A DNA stretch of 30,959 nucleotides, from NCBI GenBank assembly GCA_003663525.1, contig QMUF01000001.1, positions 1 through 30,959 of the forward strand. The letters run 5' to 3'. This document shows, one piece after another, positions 24,948 through 30,959 of this stretch. Each line of letters opens with the position of its first letter. Within the stretch, counting starts at the first letter, position 1. Under the pieces are notes generated by a model. It did not search any database. It was not told the DNA's origin and was given only the letters and a program-made list of their open reading frames with translations. This DNA is from Thermococci archaeon. Its GTDB lineage: Archaea > Methanobacteriota_B > Thermococci > Thermococcales > Thermococcaceae. The position numbers were made by a program, and so were the translations under genes.

Positions 24948-24957
24948 ATATATATTA
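24948..24957 (+). promoter_or_regulatory. TATA box of cstA
   Basis: CATATATATT after the BRE-like CCGAAAGG is the strongest-looking promoter in the window. Predicted initiation is near 24978, with GGGGAGGTG in the leader before the ATG at 25002. The rest of 24823-24947 is pyrimidine-rich (probable carboxyltransferase terminator) and holds no gene I can support. Confidence 0.7.
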
Positions 24958-25001
24958 CAATTACAAAATTATAATGAATTCCCATAGGGGAGGTGCTTTA
25001 G

Positions 25002-26732
25002 ATGAACTCGACAGTTATTATATTGGCGGCCGCAATTATATATGTGGCCATGTATTTTACTTATGGAAAGAGCCTACAAAACAAAGTTGTCAAAGCCGAC
25101 CCTAACAGACCAACCCCTGCACACAAACTCTACGATGGCGTCGATTACGTTCCAGCGCACCCAGTGGTTCTCTACGGTCATCACTTTGCAAGCATTGCTG
25201 GAGCCGGACCTATTACGGGGCCGGCACTGGCAATGGCATGGGGATGGTTGCCATCAATACTCTGGATATGGTTTGGAAACGTTTTCATTGGTGCAGTGCA
25301 TGACTATCTGGCTTTGATGGCCTCAGTGAGGTATGATGGTAAGTCAATTCAATGGATTGCCGGAAAGATAATGAGCAAAAGGACGGGAGTTGCCTTTGAG
25401 TTATATATATGGTTCACATTGCTTCTTGTAGTGGCGGCATTCGTTGCTGTAGTTGCAAAGCTAGTCACAACAACACCTCAAGCAGCCACAGCTACATTGC
25501 TCTTCTTAGTTGCGGCAGTAATTCTCGGATGGCTCATGTATAAGGTGAAACTCAACTTCTATGTGAGCACTATAATCGGCTTAGTGCTCTTAGTAATTGC
25601 AGTATGGCTCGGTCTCAAATATCCATTGGTCTTCGTCCAAGGACAGGAGGCAGGAAGCGGGGCGGCATATCTTCAGGCATACCACTACTGGAACATCATT
25701 CTGTGGCTCTATATCATAGCAGCATCTTCACTTCCAGTCTGGATACTCCTACAGCCAAGAGATTATCTTAATGCCTATATATTATGGTTTGGTCTCTTAG
25801 TTGGAGGTATAGCGTTTATAGCACTGGCAAAGCCCTTTGAAGTTCCAGGATACACAATGTTTTCGGCCAACGTAGTTGGAGGACAGCCATCGCCCTTCTG
25901 GCCAACAGTACCATTGGTTATTGCATGTGGTGCATTGAGTGGATTTCACTCTCTTGTAGGTTCGGGAACATCATCGAAACAGCTTGATAATGAAATTCAC
26001 GGATTGCTTGTGGGCTATGGAGGAATGTTCACAGAGGGATTCCTTTCAACAATTGTTGTCACCGCCATAGCTGTTTATGGTGTTAAGCTCACAGGAATCA
26101 ATGTTGCAGACTGGGGAACTCAATACATCACCAAAGGCGGTCTTGGAACATTTATCTCTGGCTATGCAAGCGGTCTCCACGACTTCTATGGATTGGACAT
26201 GACCTTAGGCAAAACCTTTGCAACTCTCTGGGTTTCAGCCTTTGCATTAACATCGCTTGATACTGCTACGAGACTTGGAAGATTTGCATGGCAAGAAGTC
26301 TTTGGAATGGTAACCGACACAAGCCAAGGAATCTGGAAGACCATAACAAACAAATGGGTGGCCTCGTTCATCATAGCTTCCCTCGGAACATATCTAGCAT
26401 GGGGGGCCAGTTATAAAATACTATGGCCAGCATTTGCTGGTATGAACCAGCTCTTAGCGTCAATAGCAATGATGACAGCTGCAGTATGGGCTTACAAGAT
26501 ACAGAAGGCAGGAACATGGGGTTATGTCGTTTTAATTCCAGCACTGTTCTTGTGGATAACAGTTACGGCAGGTCTTATATGGTACATAGCAGTAGTTCCA
26601 CTATCTGGAGGCACTTTAATAGCGGTAAAAGGCTCTCTCTTGGTAGGTTTGTTGCTCAACTTCCTCTTAATTTATGACTTCTACCTTGCGTGGAAGAGAC
26701 CGGAGGAAGAATACGAGGCCGTTGCAGCTTGA
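25002..26732 (+). CDS. cstA: CstA-family transporter (peptide/pyruvate uptake)
   Basis: Polytopic inner-membrane carrier of 576 residues with about 15 hydrophobic helices. The N-terminal family block is clear: HHFASIAGAGPITGPALAMA (about 61-80), then PSILWIWFGNVFIGAVHDY (84-102). Later blocks ACGALSGFHSLVGSGTSSKQ and TSLDTATRLGRF are also CstA hallmarks. It is shorter than E. coli CstA (about 700 residues) and belongs to the compact form found in archaea and clostridia. Bacterial CstA/BtsT proteins import peptides or pyruvate; the archaeal substrate is not proven, but peptide growth fits a Thermococcales lifestyle. The start follows GGGGAGGTGCTTTAG. A two-part T-run (26736-26758) follows the stop. 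Confidence 0.95.
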   Translation: MNSTVIILAAAIIYVAMYFTYGKSLQNKVVKADPNRPTPAHKLYDGVDYVPAHPVVLYGHHFASIAGAGPITGPALAMAWGWLPSILWIWFGNVFIGAVHDYLALMASVRYDGKSIQWIAGKIMSKRTGVAFELYIWFTLLLVVAAFVAVVAKLVTTTPQAATATLLFLVAAVILGWLMYKVKLNFYVSTIIGLVLLVIAVWLGLKYPLVFVQGQEAGSGAAYLQAYHYWNIILWLYIIAASSLPVWILLQPRDYLNAYILWFGLLVGGIAFIALAKPFEVPGYTMFSANVVGGQPSPFWPTVPLVIACGALSGFHSLVGSGTSSKQLDNEIHGLLVGYGGMFTEGFLSTIVVTAIAVYGVKLTGINVADWGTQYITKGGLGTFISGYASGLHDFYGLDMTLGKTFATLWVSAFALTSLDTATRLGRFAWQEVFGMVTDTSQGIWKTITNKWVASFIIASLGTYLAWGASYKILWPAFAGMNQLLASIAMMTAAVWAYKIQKAGTWGYVVLIPALFLWITVTAGLIWYIAVVPLSGGTLIAVKGSLLVGLLLNFLLIYDFYLAWKRPEEEYEAVAA

Positions 26733-26735
26733 ACC

Positions 26736-26758
26736 TTTCATTTTTTCTTAACTTTTTT
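26736..26758 (+). terminator. T-rich tract between cstA and the five-gene operon
   Basis: Two T-runs (ATTTTTT and CTTTTTTG) lie in the 37 bases between the cstA stop and the ATG at 26770. They probably reduce read-through. No clear TATA box fits between, so the next operon is either driven by partial read-through or by a promoter inside the cstA end. Confidence 0.45.
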
Positions 26759-26769
26759 GAGGTGAGTTT

Positions 26770-26943
26770 ATGGAAAGAATATTTAAAAGAGTTCTGTACT
26801 GGATCTCCCTGCCAATTCGTGTTCTATGGGATTTTACCGGATTTGAAATACCACTTATTGCTTTATATAATAAGAGAGCTTTACATTATGTTGGAAAAAA
26901 CTTAAACCCAATAACAATGAAAATGGGGTGGTTGAATGCTTGA
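26770..26943 (+). CDS. 57-residue small protein, first gene of ArsA-like operon
   Basis: A short reading frame from ATG 26770 to TGA 26941-26943. GAGGTGAG lies four bases upstream, a full Thermococcales ribosome binding site, and the frame's last eight bases overlap the next gene's ATG (26936), so translation is coupled. The N-terminal 20 residues (MERIFKRVLYWISLPIRVLW) form a basic amphipathic or membrane-peripheral helix; the middle FTGFEIPLIALY is hydrophobic; the C-terminus is basic then neutral. No family is recognised. Coding status rests on ribosome site, overlap and operon position, not on homology. It may bring the operon products to the membrane; that is inference. Confidence 0.68.
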   Translation: MERIFKRVLYWISLPIRVLWDFTGFEIPLIALYNKRALHYVGKNLNPITMKMGWLNA

Positions 26944-27205
26944 AGGATTAAAAGCGTTCCTTAAGGGATTTTTTAGCTCTTTTAAAGAGCAGTCTACAGA
27001 ATATATAGAATTTGAGGAGAGGGAACTTGAAAATGTTTTTGCCCTCCTTCTGATGGGTTCCTTCGTTGGAATACCCTCACCACCGAGCACACTGGTTCTT
27101 CGACTTATGCCCCACATGGTGAGGGAAATTTATGTTATGCAGAGGAGGGTAGCAGATATGGATGATATATTTGGAGAGATGGCAGGAATGTTTGACATAA
27201 CGTGA
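26936..27205 (+). CDS. 89-residue hypothetical protein, operon with ArsA-like ATPase
   Basis: A small protein with an amphipathic N-terminus (LKAFLKGFFSSFKEQ), an acidic stretch (YIEFEERELE) and a hydrophobic centre (VFALLLMGSFVGIPSPP) that could be a membrane or re-entrant segment with a PSPP turn. The C-terminal third is helical and Met-rich (YVMQRRVADMDDIFGEMAGM). The ATG at 26936 follows GGGGTGGTTGA and overlaps the end of the 57-residue gene. Its TGA is four bases before the ATPase ATG. I know of no assigned function. Its constant neighbourhood with the ATPase would make it a candidate partner or targeting adaptor. Confidence 0.8.
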   Translation: MLEGLKAFLKGFFSSFKEQSTEYIEFEERELENVFALLLMGSFVGIPSPPSTLVLRLMPHMVREIYVMQRRVADMDDIFGEMAGMFDIT

Positions 27206-27209
27206 GGTG

Positions 27210-28208
27210 ATGGCAGTGAGAGAGTATCTTATTCCAAAAGAAGGGTTTAGGGTTTTATTTTTTATAGGAAAAGGAGGAGTGGGAAAAACTACTGGTTCTG
27301 CTGCAGTATCAGTTACTCTTTCTAAGAAAGGCTACAAAACACTGATAGTTTCAATAGACCCAGCTCATAATTTGGGTGATGTGTTTGAAGTTAAGCTAAA
27401 TGATAAGCCGAAACAGATAGCCGAGAACCTCTATGCAATGGAACTTGACATGGAAAAGCTTATTAAAGCCTATTTGAAGCATCTTGAGGAGAATCTAAAG
27501 CACATATATCGGTATCTTACGGTGATAAACCTAGAGAAGTACTTTGAGGTTCTGAGCTTTTCTCCGGGTATTGAGGAATATGCAACCCTTGAAGCAATAA
27601 AGGAGATCCTGCAGAAGGGAGATGAGTGGGACATCATAATATTTGATACTCCCCCAACAGGCCTGACTCTGAGGGTCATGGCACTACCCCATATTGCTCT
27701 CATATGGACGAATAAACTTATTGAAGTGAGGAGAAAAATTCTTGATAAAAGGAGGGCCATTGAGAATATACAGGGAGAGAGAAAATTCGTGGTAGATGGG
27801 GAGGAATATAAACTACCAAGCAGAGAAAGAGAGGATCCTGTTATGAAAGAGCTTCTTGCATACAGAGGGGAAATCGAATTTGTGAGAGATATTATAACGA
27901 ATAGGGATAGGACAAGTGTAGTAGCTGTGATGAACGCTGAGATGCTACCCCTATACGAGACAGAAAGGGCACATGAAAGTTTGAAGAAATTCAAAATCCC
28001 CTTTAACCTCGTGGTGGTTAATAAAATCATAGAGCTTGAAGAGGAAGTCCCAAAGATAAAAGTGAGGATGGATGCTCAGAAAAAAGTTTTGAGGAAAATA
28101 CATAAGAAATTCAGGGATGTAAATATAGTGAAAGTTCCGATGTTTGAAGAGGAACCAAGAGGTTTAGAGTGGCTTGAGAGGATTGGAGGTTTAATAGTTG
28201 GAGATTGA
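27210..28208 (+). CDS. ArsA/Get3-family ATPase
   Basis: A 332-residue SIMIBI-class ATPase. It has the deviant P-loop GKGGVGKTT (20-28), switch I DPAHNLGD (50-57), switch II DTPPTGLTLR (146-155) and the late VVVNKII segment for adenine binding. Between 155 and 240 lies a helical insertion as in Get3/ArsA, where tail-anchored helices bind Get3, but I see no CxxC zinc motif of the eukaryotic Get3 dimer and no metal-binding cysteines of ArsA (the protein has essentially no Cys). An arsenite pump role is therefore unlikely; membrane-protein or cofactor handling fits better. Start is uncertain: ATG 27210 directly after GAGGTG, or GTG 27216 with better spacing. It overlaps the next gene by 11 bases. 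Confidence 0.92.
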   Translation: MAVREYLIPKEGFRVLFFIGKGGVGKTTGSAAVSVTLSKKGYKTLIVSIDPAHNLGDVFEVKLNDKPKQIAENLYAMELDMEKLIKAYLKHLEENLKHIYRYLTVINLEKYFEVLSFSPGIEEYATLEAIKEILQKGDEWDIIIFDTPPTGLTLRVMALPHIALIWTNKLIEVRRKILDKRRAIENIQGERKFVVDGEEYKLPSREREDPVMKELLAYRGEIEFVRDIITNRDRTSVVAVMNAEMLPLYETERAHESLKKFKIPFNLVVVNKIIELEEEVPKIKVRMDAQKKVLRKIHKKFRDVNIVKVPMFEEEPRGLEWLERIGGLIVGD

Positions 28209-28488
28209 GGAGATTTATGAGGAGCTAAAAAAGGTTAAAGAGCCCATAAGTGGTGAGGACATAGTTAGTTTGGGAATTGTAAGTCTGATCAGAAAAGAAG
28301 ATAACAAGATGATAATTTTCCTTGGATTGGCTAGAAGGACACCGAGACATCCATTTGAGATGGCTGTTAATTGGGCCGTTCATGCCAGAATGGTTAAAGA
28401 TATAGTAAAGGTTTTAGAAGGAAAAGTTAACTTTGAGATAATTGATGATATGACCTTTCAAAAATATTATCCAATAGAGGAGGTTTAA
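28198..28488 (+). CDS. MIP18-like (DUF59-type) protein, TTG start, no cysteine
   Basis: A 96-residue protein that follows the MIP18/DUF59 pattern: EEIYEELKKVKEP then EDIVSLGIVSLI, then a strand and the RTPRHPFEMAVNW region where classical members have TxPxCP. The cysteine usually linked to Fe-S work in that loop is absent, and the protein has no Cys at all. The start is TTG at 28198, seven bases after GGAGGT and overlapping the ATPase gene by 11 bases; no ATG is available upstream or close by in frame. Bacterial and archaeal Mrp ATPases are often next to, or fused with, MIP18 domains; here the partner is an ArsA-like ATPase. Family assignment is moderate. Confidence 0.72.
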   Translation: MEIEEIYEELKKVKEPISGEDIVSLGIVSLIRKEDNKMIIFLGLARRTPRHPFEMAVNWAVHARMVKDIVKVLEGKVNFEIIDDMTFQKYYPIEEV

Positions 28489-28490
28489 TA

Positions 28491-29147
28491 ATGAAGGTTA
28501 CACCAGAATTATTGCTTTTGATTATGGTGTTGGGAGCTCTTGCAACTTTGCAGTTTTACAGAGGACGAAAACTGAATTTGACTGTAATGGACTACTATTT
28601 GAGAACTATAGAAGACATAGTAAAGCCAAAAGATAAAGATTACGTTTGGGTTGGAGGGTACGTTGGTTTTAGGGCATTTTACAAAGTCAATGAAGGTAAC
28701 ATTGATAAATTTGAATACACTTTAACCCTTTTGCCAAGACAGAGTATCCTCTACTTCCCGATTTCAAAGATTATAAACAGGCATGACAAAATATACTTTA
28801 TTTTAAAACCATACTCAAAAATAAGGCGTGAGGCACATTTAATACAAAGAGGATACTATCGCTTTAAGCCAAAAATTGAGGATGAAGAGCTTTTACAGAG
28901 GGAAATAGTTGAAATCAATGGAAAGCAGTATGAGGCTCTCTTCGAGAAGAAGCGCGATGTAGAGTTATTGAAGGAGTTTCTTCAAGGGTTTTCAAGAATT
29001 GAGAACATTAAACACATTTCAATTACTCCAAAAACCAACGTCGTTTACGTGTTCATGAAACCAGAAATTGAAACCATAAAGCAGGATGTGGAACATATGG
29101 TTCGCTTTGTAAATGATAAAATAAAGGAGGGGCCATTTGAACGCTAA
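28491..29147 (+). CDS. Membrane-anchored hypothetical protein
   Basis: A 218-residue protein with one N-terminal membrane helix (ELLLLIMVLGALATLQFY, about 6-23) followed directly by RGRK, so the rest should face the cytoplasm by the positive-inside rule. The soluble part is basic and mixed alpha/beta, with YVWVGGYVGFRAFY near 52-65 and a C-terminal helix-rich region. I do not recognise a family. It starts two bases after the MIP18-like stop, behind GGAGGTTTAATA, and is the last gene of the five-gene operon. It would place a membrane-bound cytoplasmic partner beside the ATPase. Confidence 0.82.
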   Translation: MKVTPELLLLIMVLGALATLQFYRGRKLNLTVMDYYLRTIEDIVKPKDKDYVWVGGYVGFRAFYKVNEGNIDKFEYTLTLLPRQSILYFPISKIINRHDKIYFILKPYSKIRREAHLIQRGYYRFKPKIEDEELLQREIVEINGKQYEALFEKKRDVELLKEFLQGFSRIENIKHISITPKTNVVYVFMKPEIETIKQDVEHMVRFVNDKIKEGPFER

Positions 29148-29156
29148 CATGCAAAA

Positions 29157-29165
29157 TTTAATAAA
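29157..29165 (+). promoter_or_regulatory. TATA box giving a leaderless transcript
   Basis: TTTAATAAA is centred about 27 bases before the ATG at 29188, so initiation should fall at or next to the start codon. No ribosome binding site precedes that ATG, which fits a leaderless mRNA. Confidence 0.55.
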
Positions 29166-29187
29166 TTTCTTTCTCTATTTTTAGTTC

Positions 29188-30120
29188 ATGATAGAAAAAC
29201 TTTTCAGGCTTGGATACTCAAAAGAGTTTGCAGAAAGGTATTTTGATCTCTGGGGGGAGAGAGCATTAAGCATAGCAGAAGCGATGGAAAGGTCGTTGCC
29301 CCGGTGTTTTCGGGTTAACACTCTTAGGACTGAAATATCTACTATCACTAAAATCATGAACAAAAAGGGTTTCCAGTTTAAACGCATTTCTTGGGCAAGG
29401 GAGGGGTTTTGTTTAACACGTGAACCCTTTTCGATCACATCAACTCCAGAATATCTGGGGGGATTAATTTATATCCAAGAGGCCTCTTCAATGTATCCAC
29501 CAGTAGCTCTTGAACCAAAGCCTGGGGAAATTATAGCGGATATAGCTGCAGCTCCGGGAGGGAAGACATCTTATATAGCCCAACTGATGGAAAACAAGGG
29601 AGTAATATATGCCTTTGATGTGGGAGGAGATCGACTAAAAGAGACCAGACTTAATCTTTCAAGACTTGGAGTAACAAATACCATTCTCGTTCATAAAAGT
29701 TCTCTGTACATGAGAGAACTTGGTATAGAGTTTGATAAAATTCTTTTGGATGCCCCATGTACTGGTAGTGGCACGATTCATAAAAACCCAGAAAGAAAAG
29801 CAAATAGAACAATTGAAGATGTTAAATTCTGTCAAAACCTGCAAATGCAAATGATCAAGGCTGCATTAGAGAATCTAAAGGTTGAGGGAGTGTTAGTGTA
29901 TTCTACATGTTCATTGGAACCAGAGGAGAATGAATTTGTAATTCAGTGGGCGCTCGATAACTTTGATATTACACTTTTACCTCTTCGATTTGGTGAACCA
30001 GCCTTGACCTCCCCATTTGATATAGAGCTTAGTTCTGAACTTGCTAAAGCAAGACGATTCTATCCGGATGAACATAATACTAGTGGGTTTTTTGTGGCAA
30101 AGGTACAGAAAAAATTCTAA
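29188..30120 (+). CDS. RNA m5C methyltransferase, NOP2/Sun (RsmB) family
   Basis: Methylates C5 of cytosine in RNA using S-adenosylmethionine. The 310-residue protein has an N-terminal RNA-binding part, GGLIYIQEASSM (91-102) as in the family, the AdoMet loop AAPGGKT (121-127), and both cysteines of the two-Cys mechanism: C191 in DAPCTGSG (motif IV) and C241 in STCSLEPEENE (motif VI). It is the short archaeal form and lacks the NusB-like domain of bacterial RsmB. tRNA or rRNA as target cannot be told from the sequence. The ATG at 29188 lacks a Shine-Dalgarno and the promoter suggests a leaderless mRNA. Confidence 0.95.
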   Translation: MIEKLFRLGYSKEFAERYFDLWGERALSIAEAMERSLPRCFRVNTLRTEISTITKIMNKKGFQFKRISWAREGFCLTREPFSITSTPEYLGGLIYIQEASSMYPPVALEPKPGEIIADIAAAPGGKTSYIAQLMENKGVIYAFDVGGDRLKETRLNLSRLGVTNTILVHKSSLYMRELGIEFDKILLDAPCTGSGTIHKNPERKANRTIEDVKFCQNLQMQMIKAALENLKVEGVLVYSTCSLEPEENEFVIQWALDNFDITLLPLRFGEPALTSPFDIELSSELAKARRFYPDEHNTSGFFVAKVQKKF

Positions 30121-30134
30121 AATAGAAAGAAAAA

Positions 30135-30145
30135 CATTTAATAAC
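30135..30145 (+). promoter_or_regulatory. TATA box of the DUF257 pair
   Basis: CATTTAATAAC predicts initiation near 30165, just before the AGGTG ribosome binding site and the ATG at 30178. Confidence 0.5.
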
Positions 30146-30177
30146 ATGTTAATAACAATAATTTTAGGTGAATTCCA

Positions 30178-30816
30178 ATGAAGTTACAGCTAAGGGAGTT
30201 CTTAAATGATATTCGTGAGGGAGAGAGAATATTCATTGAGTATGAATCCACGTCTCACCCAGAACTTTCTCTTGATGGGTTGGTGAAATGGAGCAATGAA
30301 GAGGGGATGCCACTCTTAATCGTTGACATGCTGGATACATTTCATCTCTTTGTCCAGCAGCTTAGGTTTTTGGGATATAGCACTCATCATTTGGAAAATC
30401 TCTGTGTTATTAAGGGAGGGGGCAAGGTTGAATTTGGGAAGGTAATTGGAAGGGTTAGGATAATGGAAGAGTTTTATGTACAACTTAAAGAGTATACTGA
30501 TGCAGTAAGATTATTCTTTGAAAAAGTCAAATCTGATAAGGCCGTTATTGTGTTTTTGGGCACGGAAAAGTTCATGTACTCCTTCCAAGAATCTTCCTAT
30601 AGGGTTGAGGAATATTTTGAGAAAGTTGTAAGAAGTCCATTGTTTAAAGGAAACATGATCTTTGTTTTTGCTCTAAAGGGCCTCATGAGTGCTCAGGTCA
30701 AGGCCTTATGGCATGAGAGCTCCACAAGAGTTCTTGAGATTAATGGTAGAGGAGACCGATTTTTTATTAAAAAAGCACCTAAACCTGATCATTTGGATGG
30801 AGTGATAGAATTATGA
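30178..30816 (+). CDS. DUF257-family protein
   Basis: A 212-residue cytoplasmic protein of the DUF257 family, found in Thermococcales in multiple copies and thought to resemble the RecA/KaiC core. The N-terminus REFLNDIREGERIFIEYES then GMPLLIVDMLDTFHLFVQQL fits the family; the Walker A lysine loop is not present, so ATP binding is doubtful. FLGTEKFMY and the late FVFALKGLM strand complete the fold. The ATG at 30178 lies eight bases after GGTG. The stop overlaps the start of a second family member (ATGA), so the two are translationally coupled. Function is unknown. Confidence 0.82.
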   Translation: MKLQLREFLNDIREGERIFIEYESTSHPELSLDGLVKWSNEEGMPLLIVDMLDTFHLFVQQLRFLGYSTHHLENLCVIKGGGKVEFGKVIGRVRIMEEFYVQLKEYTDAVRLFFEKVKSDKAVIVFLGTEKFMYSFQESSYRVEEYFEKVVRSPLFKGNMIFVFALKGLMSAQVKALWHESSTRVLEINGRGDRFFIKKAPKPDHLDGVIEL

Positions 30817-30959
30817 CTTCCACAGTGGAGGAAATCTTGGAATATCCAAAATCGGTGATGTGGAGAGAAGGAATTGTCATAGAATATTCTTCTAGTGAGC
30901 CCATTCATTTAGTTTTTAAATGCCTGGTAGAAATCTCCGAGAAAATTACTGATAATATA
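30813..30959 (+). CDS. Second DUF257-like gene, cut by the window end
   Basis: Begins at the ATG overlapping the previous stop and stays open to the last base, giving 49 residues. VEEILEYPKSVMWREGIVIEY and then SSSEPIHLVFKCLVEISEK align with the start of the preceding DUF257 protein (EFLNDIREGERIFIEYESTSHPE), so this is probably a paralogue in tandem. Too short for more. Confidence 0.65.
   Translation, partial: MTSTVEEILEYPKSVMWREGIVIEYSSSEPIHLVFKCLVEISEKITDNI

Noticed and set aside
27470..28030. Open minus-strand frame of 186 codons inside the ArsA-like gene
   Set aside because: Shadow of a well-supported ATPase; Ser/Arg-rich product without recognisable domain or ribosome site.
1..30959. 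CRISPR arrays, insertion sequences, prophage or integration sites
   Set aside because: No regularly spaced direct repeats, transposase or integrase genes were seen; the only tRNA has intact, unduplicated flanks.

Overview
This window looks like chromosomal DNA of a hyperthermophilic archaeon of the order Thermococcales (Thermococcus/Pyrococcus group). Pointers are an AT-rich genome with GGTGA-type ribosome binding sites just before most starts, archaeal TATA boxes about 25 nt before the inferred transcript starts, a GltPh-like aspartate transporter, an archaeal class I fructose-bisphosphate aldolase, archaeal-type TyrRS, DUF257 and DUF447 proteins, and two secreted proteins with the Thermococcales CGP-CTERM sorting signal. 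Species cannot be fixed from the sequence. It is densely coded, with no gene-free stretch over about 200 bases, and I see no insertion sequence, prophage or CRISPR array.

Layout. 1-4.7 kb: endonuclease III and a small unknown gene (minus), then a PadR-regulated ABC drug-efflux type operon (plus) meeting phosphoglycerate kinase tail to tail. 4.8-7.6 kb: a large Mrr-like nuclease-domain protein carrying a C-terminal array of PepSY-like repeats, facing a small unknown gene. 7.7-16.1 kb (all minus): a secreted metallophosphoesterase with CGP-CTERM, then an FbpABC-type importer operon (lipoprotein, double-length permease, ATPase, DUF447 protein), then a second CGP-CTERM secreted protein. 16.2-18.2 kb: translation genes, TyrRS, tRNA-Leu(CAG) with an encoded CCA end, and the AlaX editing enzyme. 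18.2-21.1 kb: a surface protein made of two tandem copies of one unknown domain, and a GltPh-family symporter. 21.2-24.8 kb: biotin protein ligase, fructose-bisphosphate aldolase and a biotin-carrying carboxyltransferase alpha subunit. 25-26.7 kb: a CstA-type peptide/pyruvate transporter.

26.8-29.1 kb: a tight five-gene operon with a 57-residue small protein, an 89-residue protein, an ArsA/Get3-family ATPase, a Cys-less MIP18-like protein started from TTG, and a membrane-anchored protein. This is the best candidate here for an uncharacterised system. 29.2-31 kb: an RNA m5C methyltransferase that appears to be leaderless, and the start of a tandem DUF257 pair that runs off the window.

Two glycolytic/gluconeogenic genes (pgk and the aldolase) each have a sequence close to the Thermococcales glycolytic motif TATCAC-N5-GTGATA between TATA box and start codon, suggesting control by the TrmB-like regulator Tgr/TrmBL1. 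Biotin ligase and its likely substrate lie within about 1 kb of each other, on either side of the aldolase.
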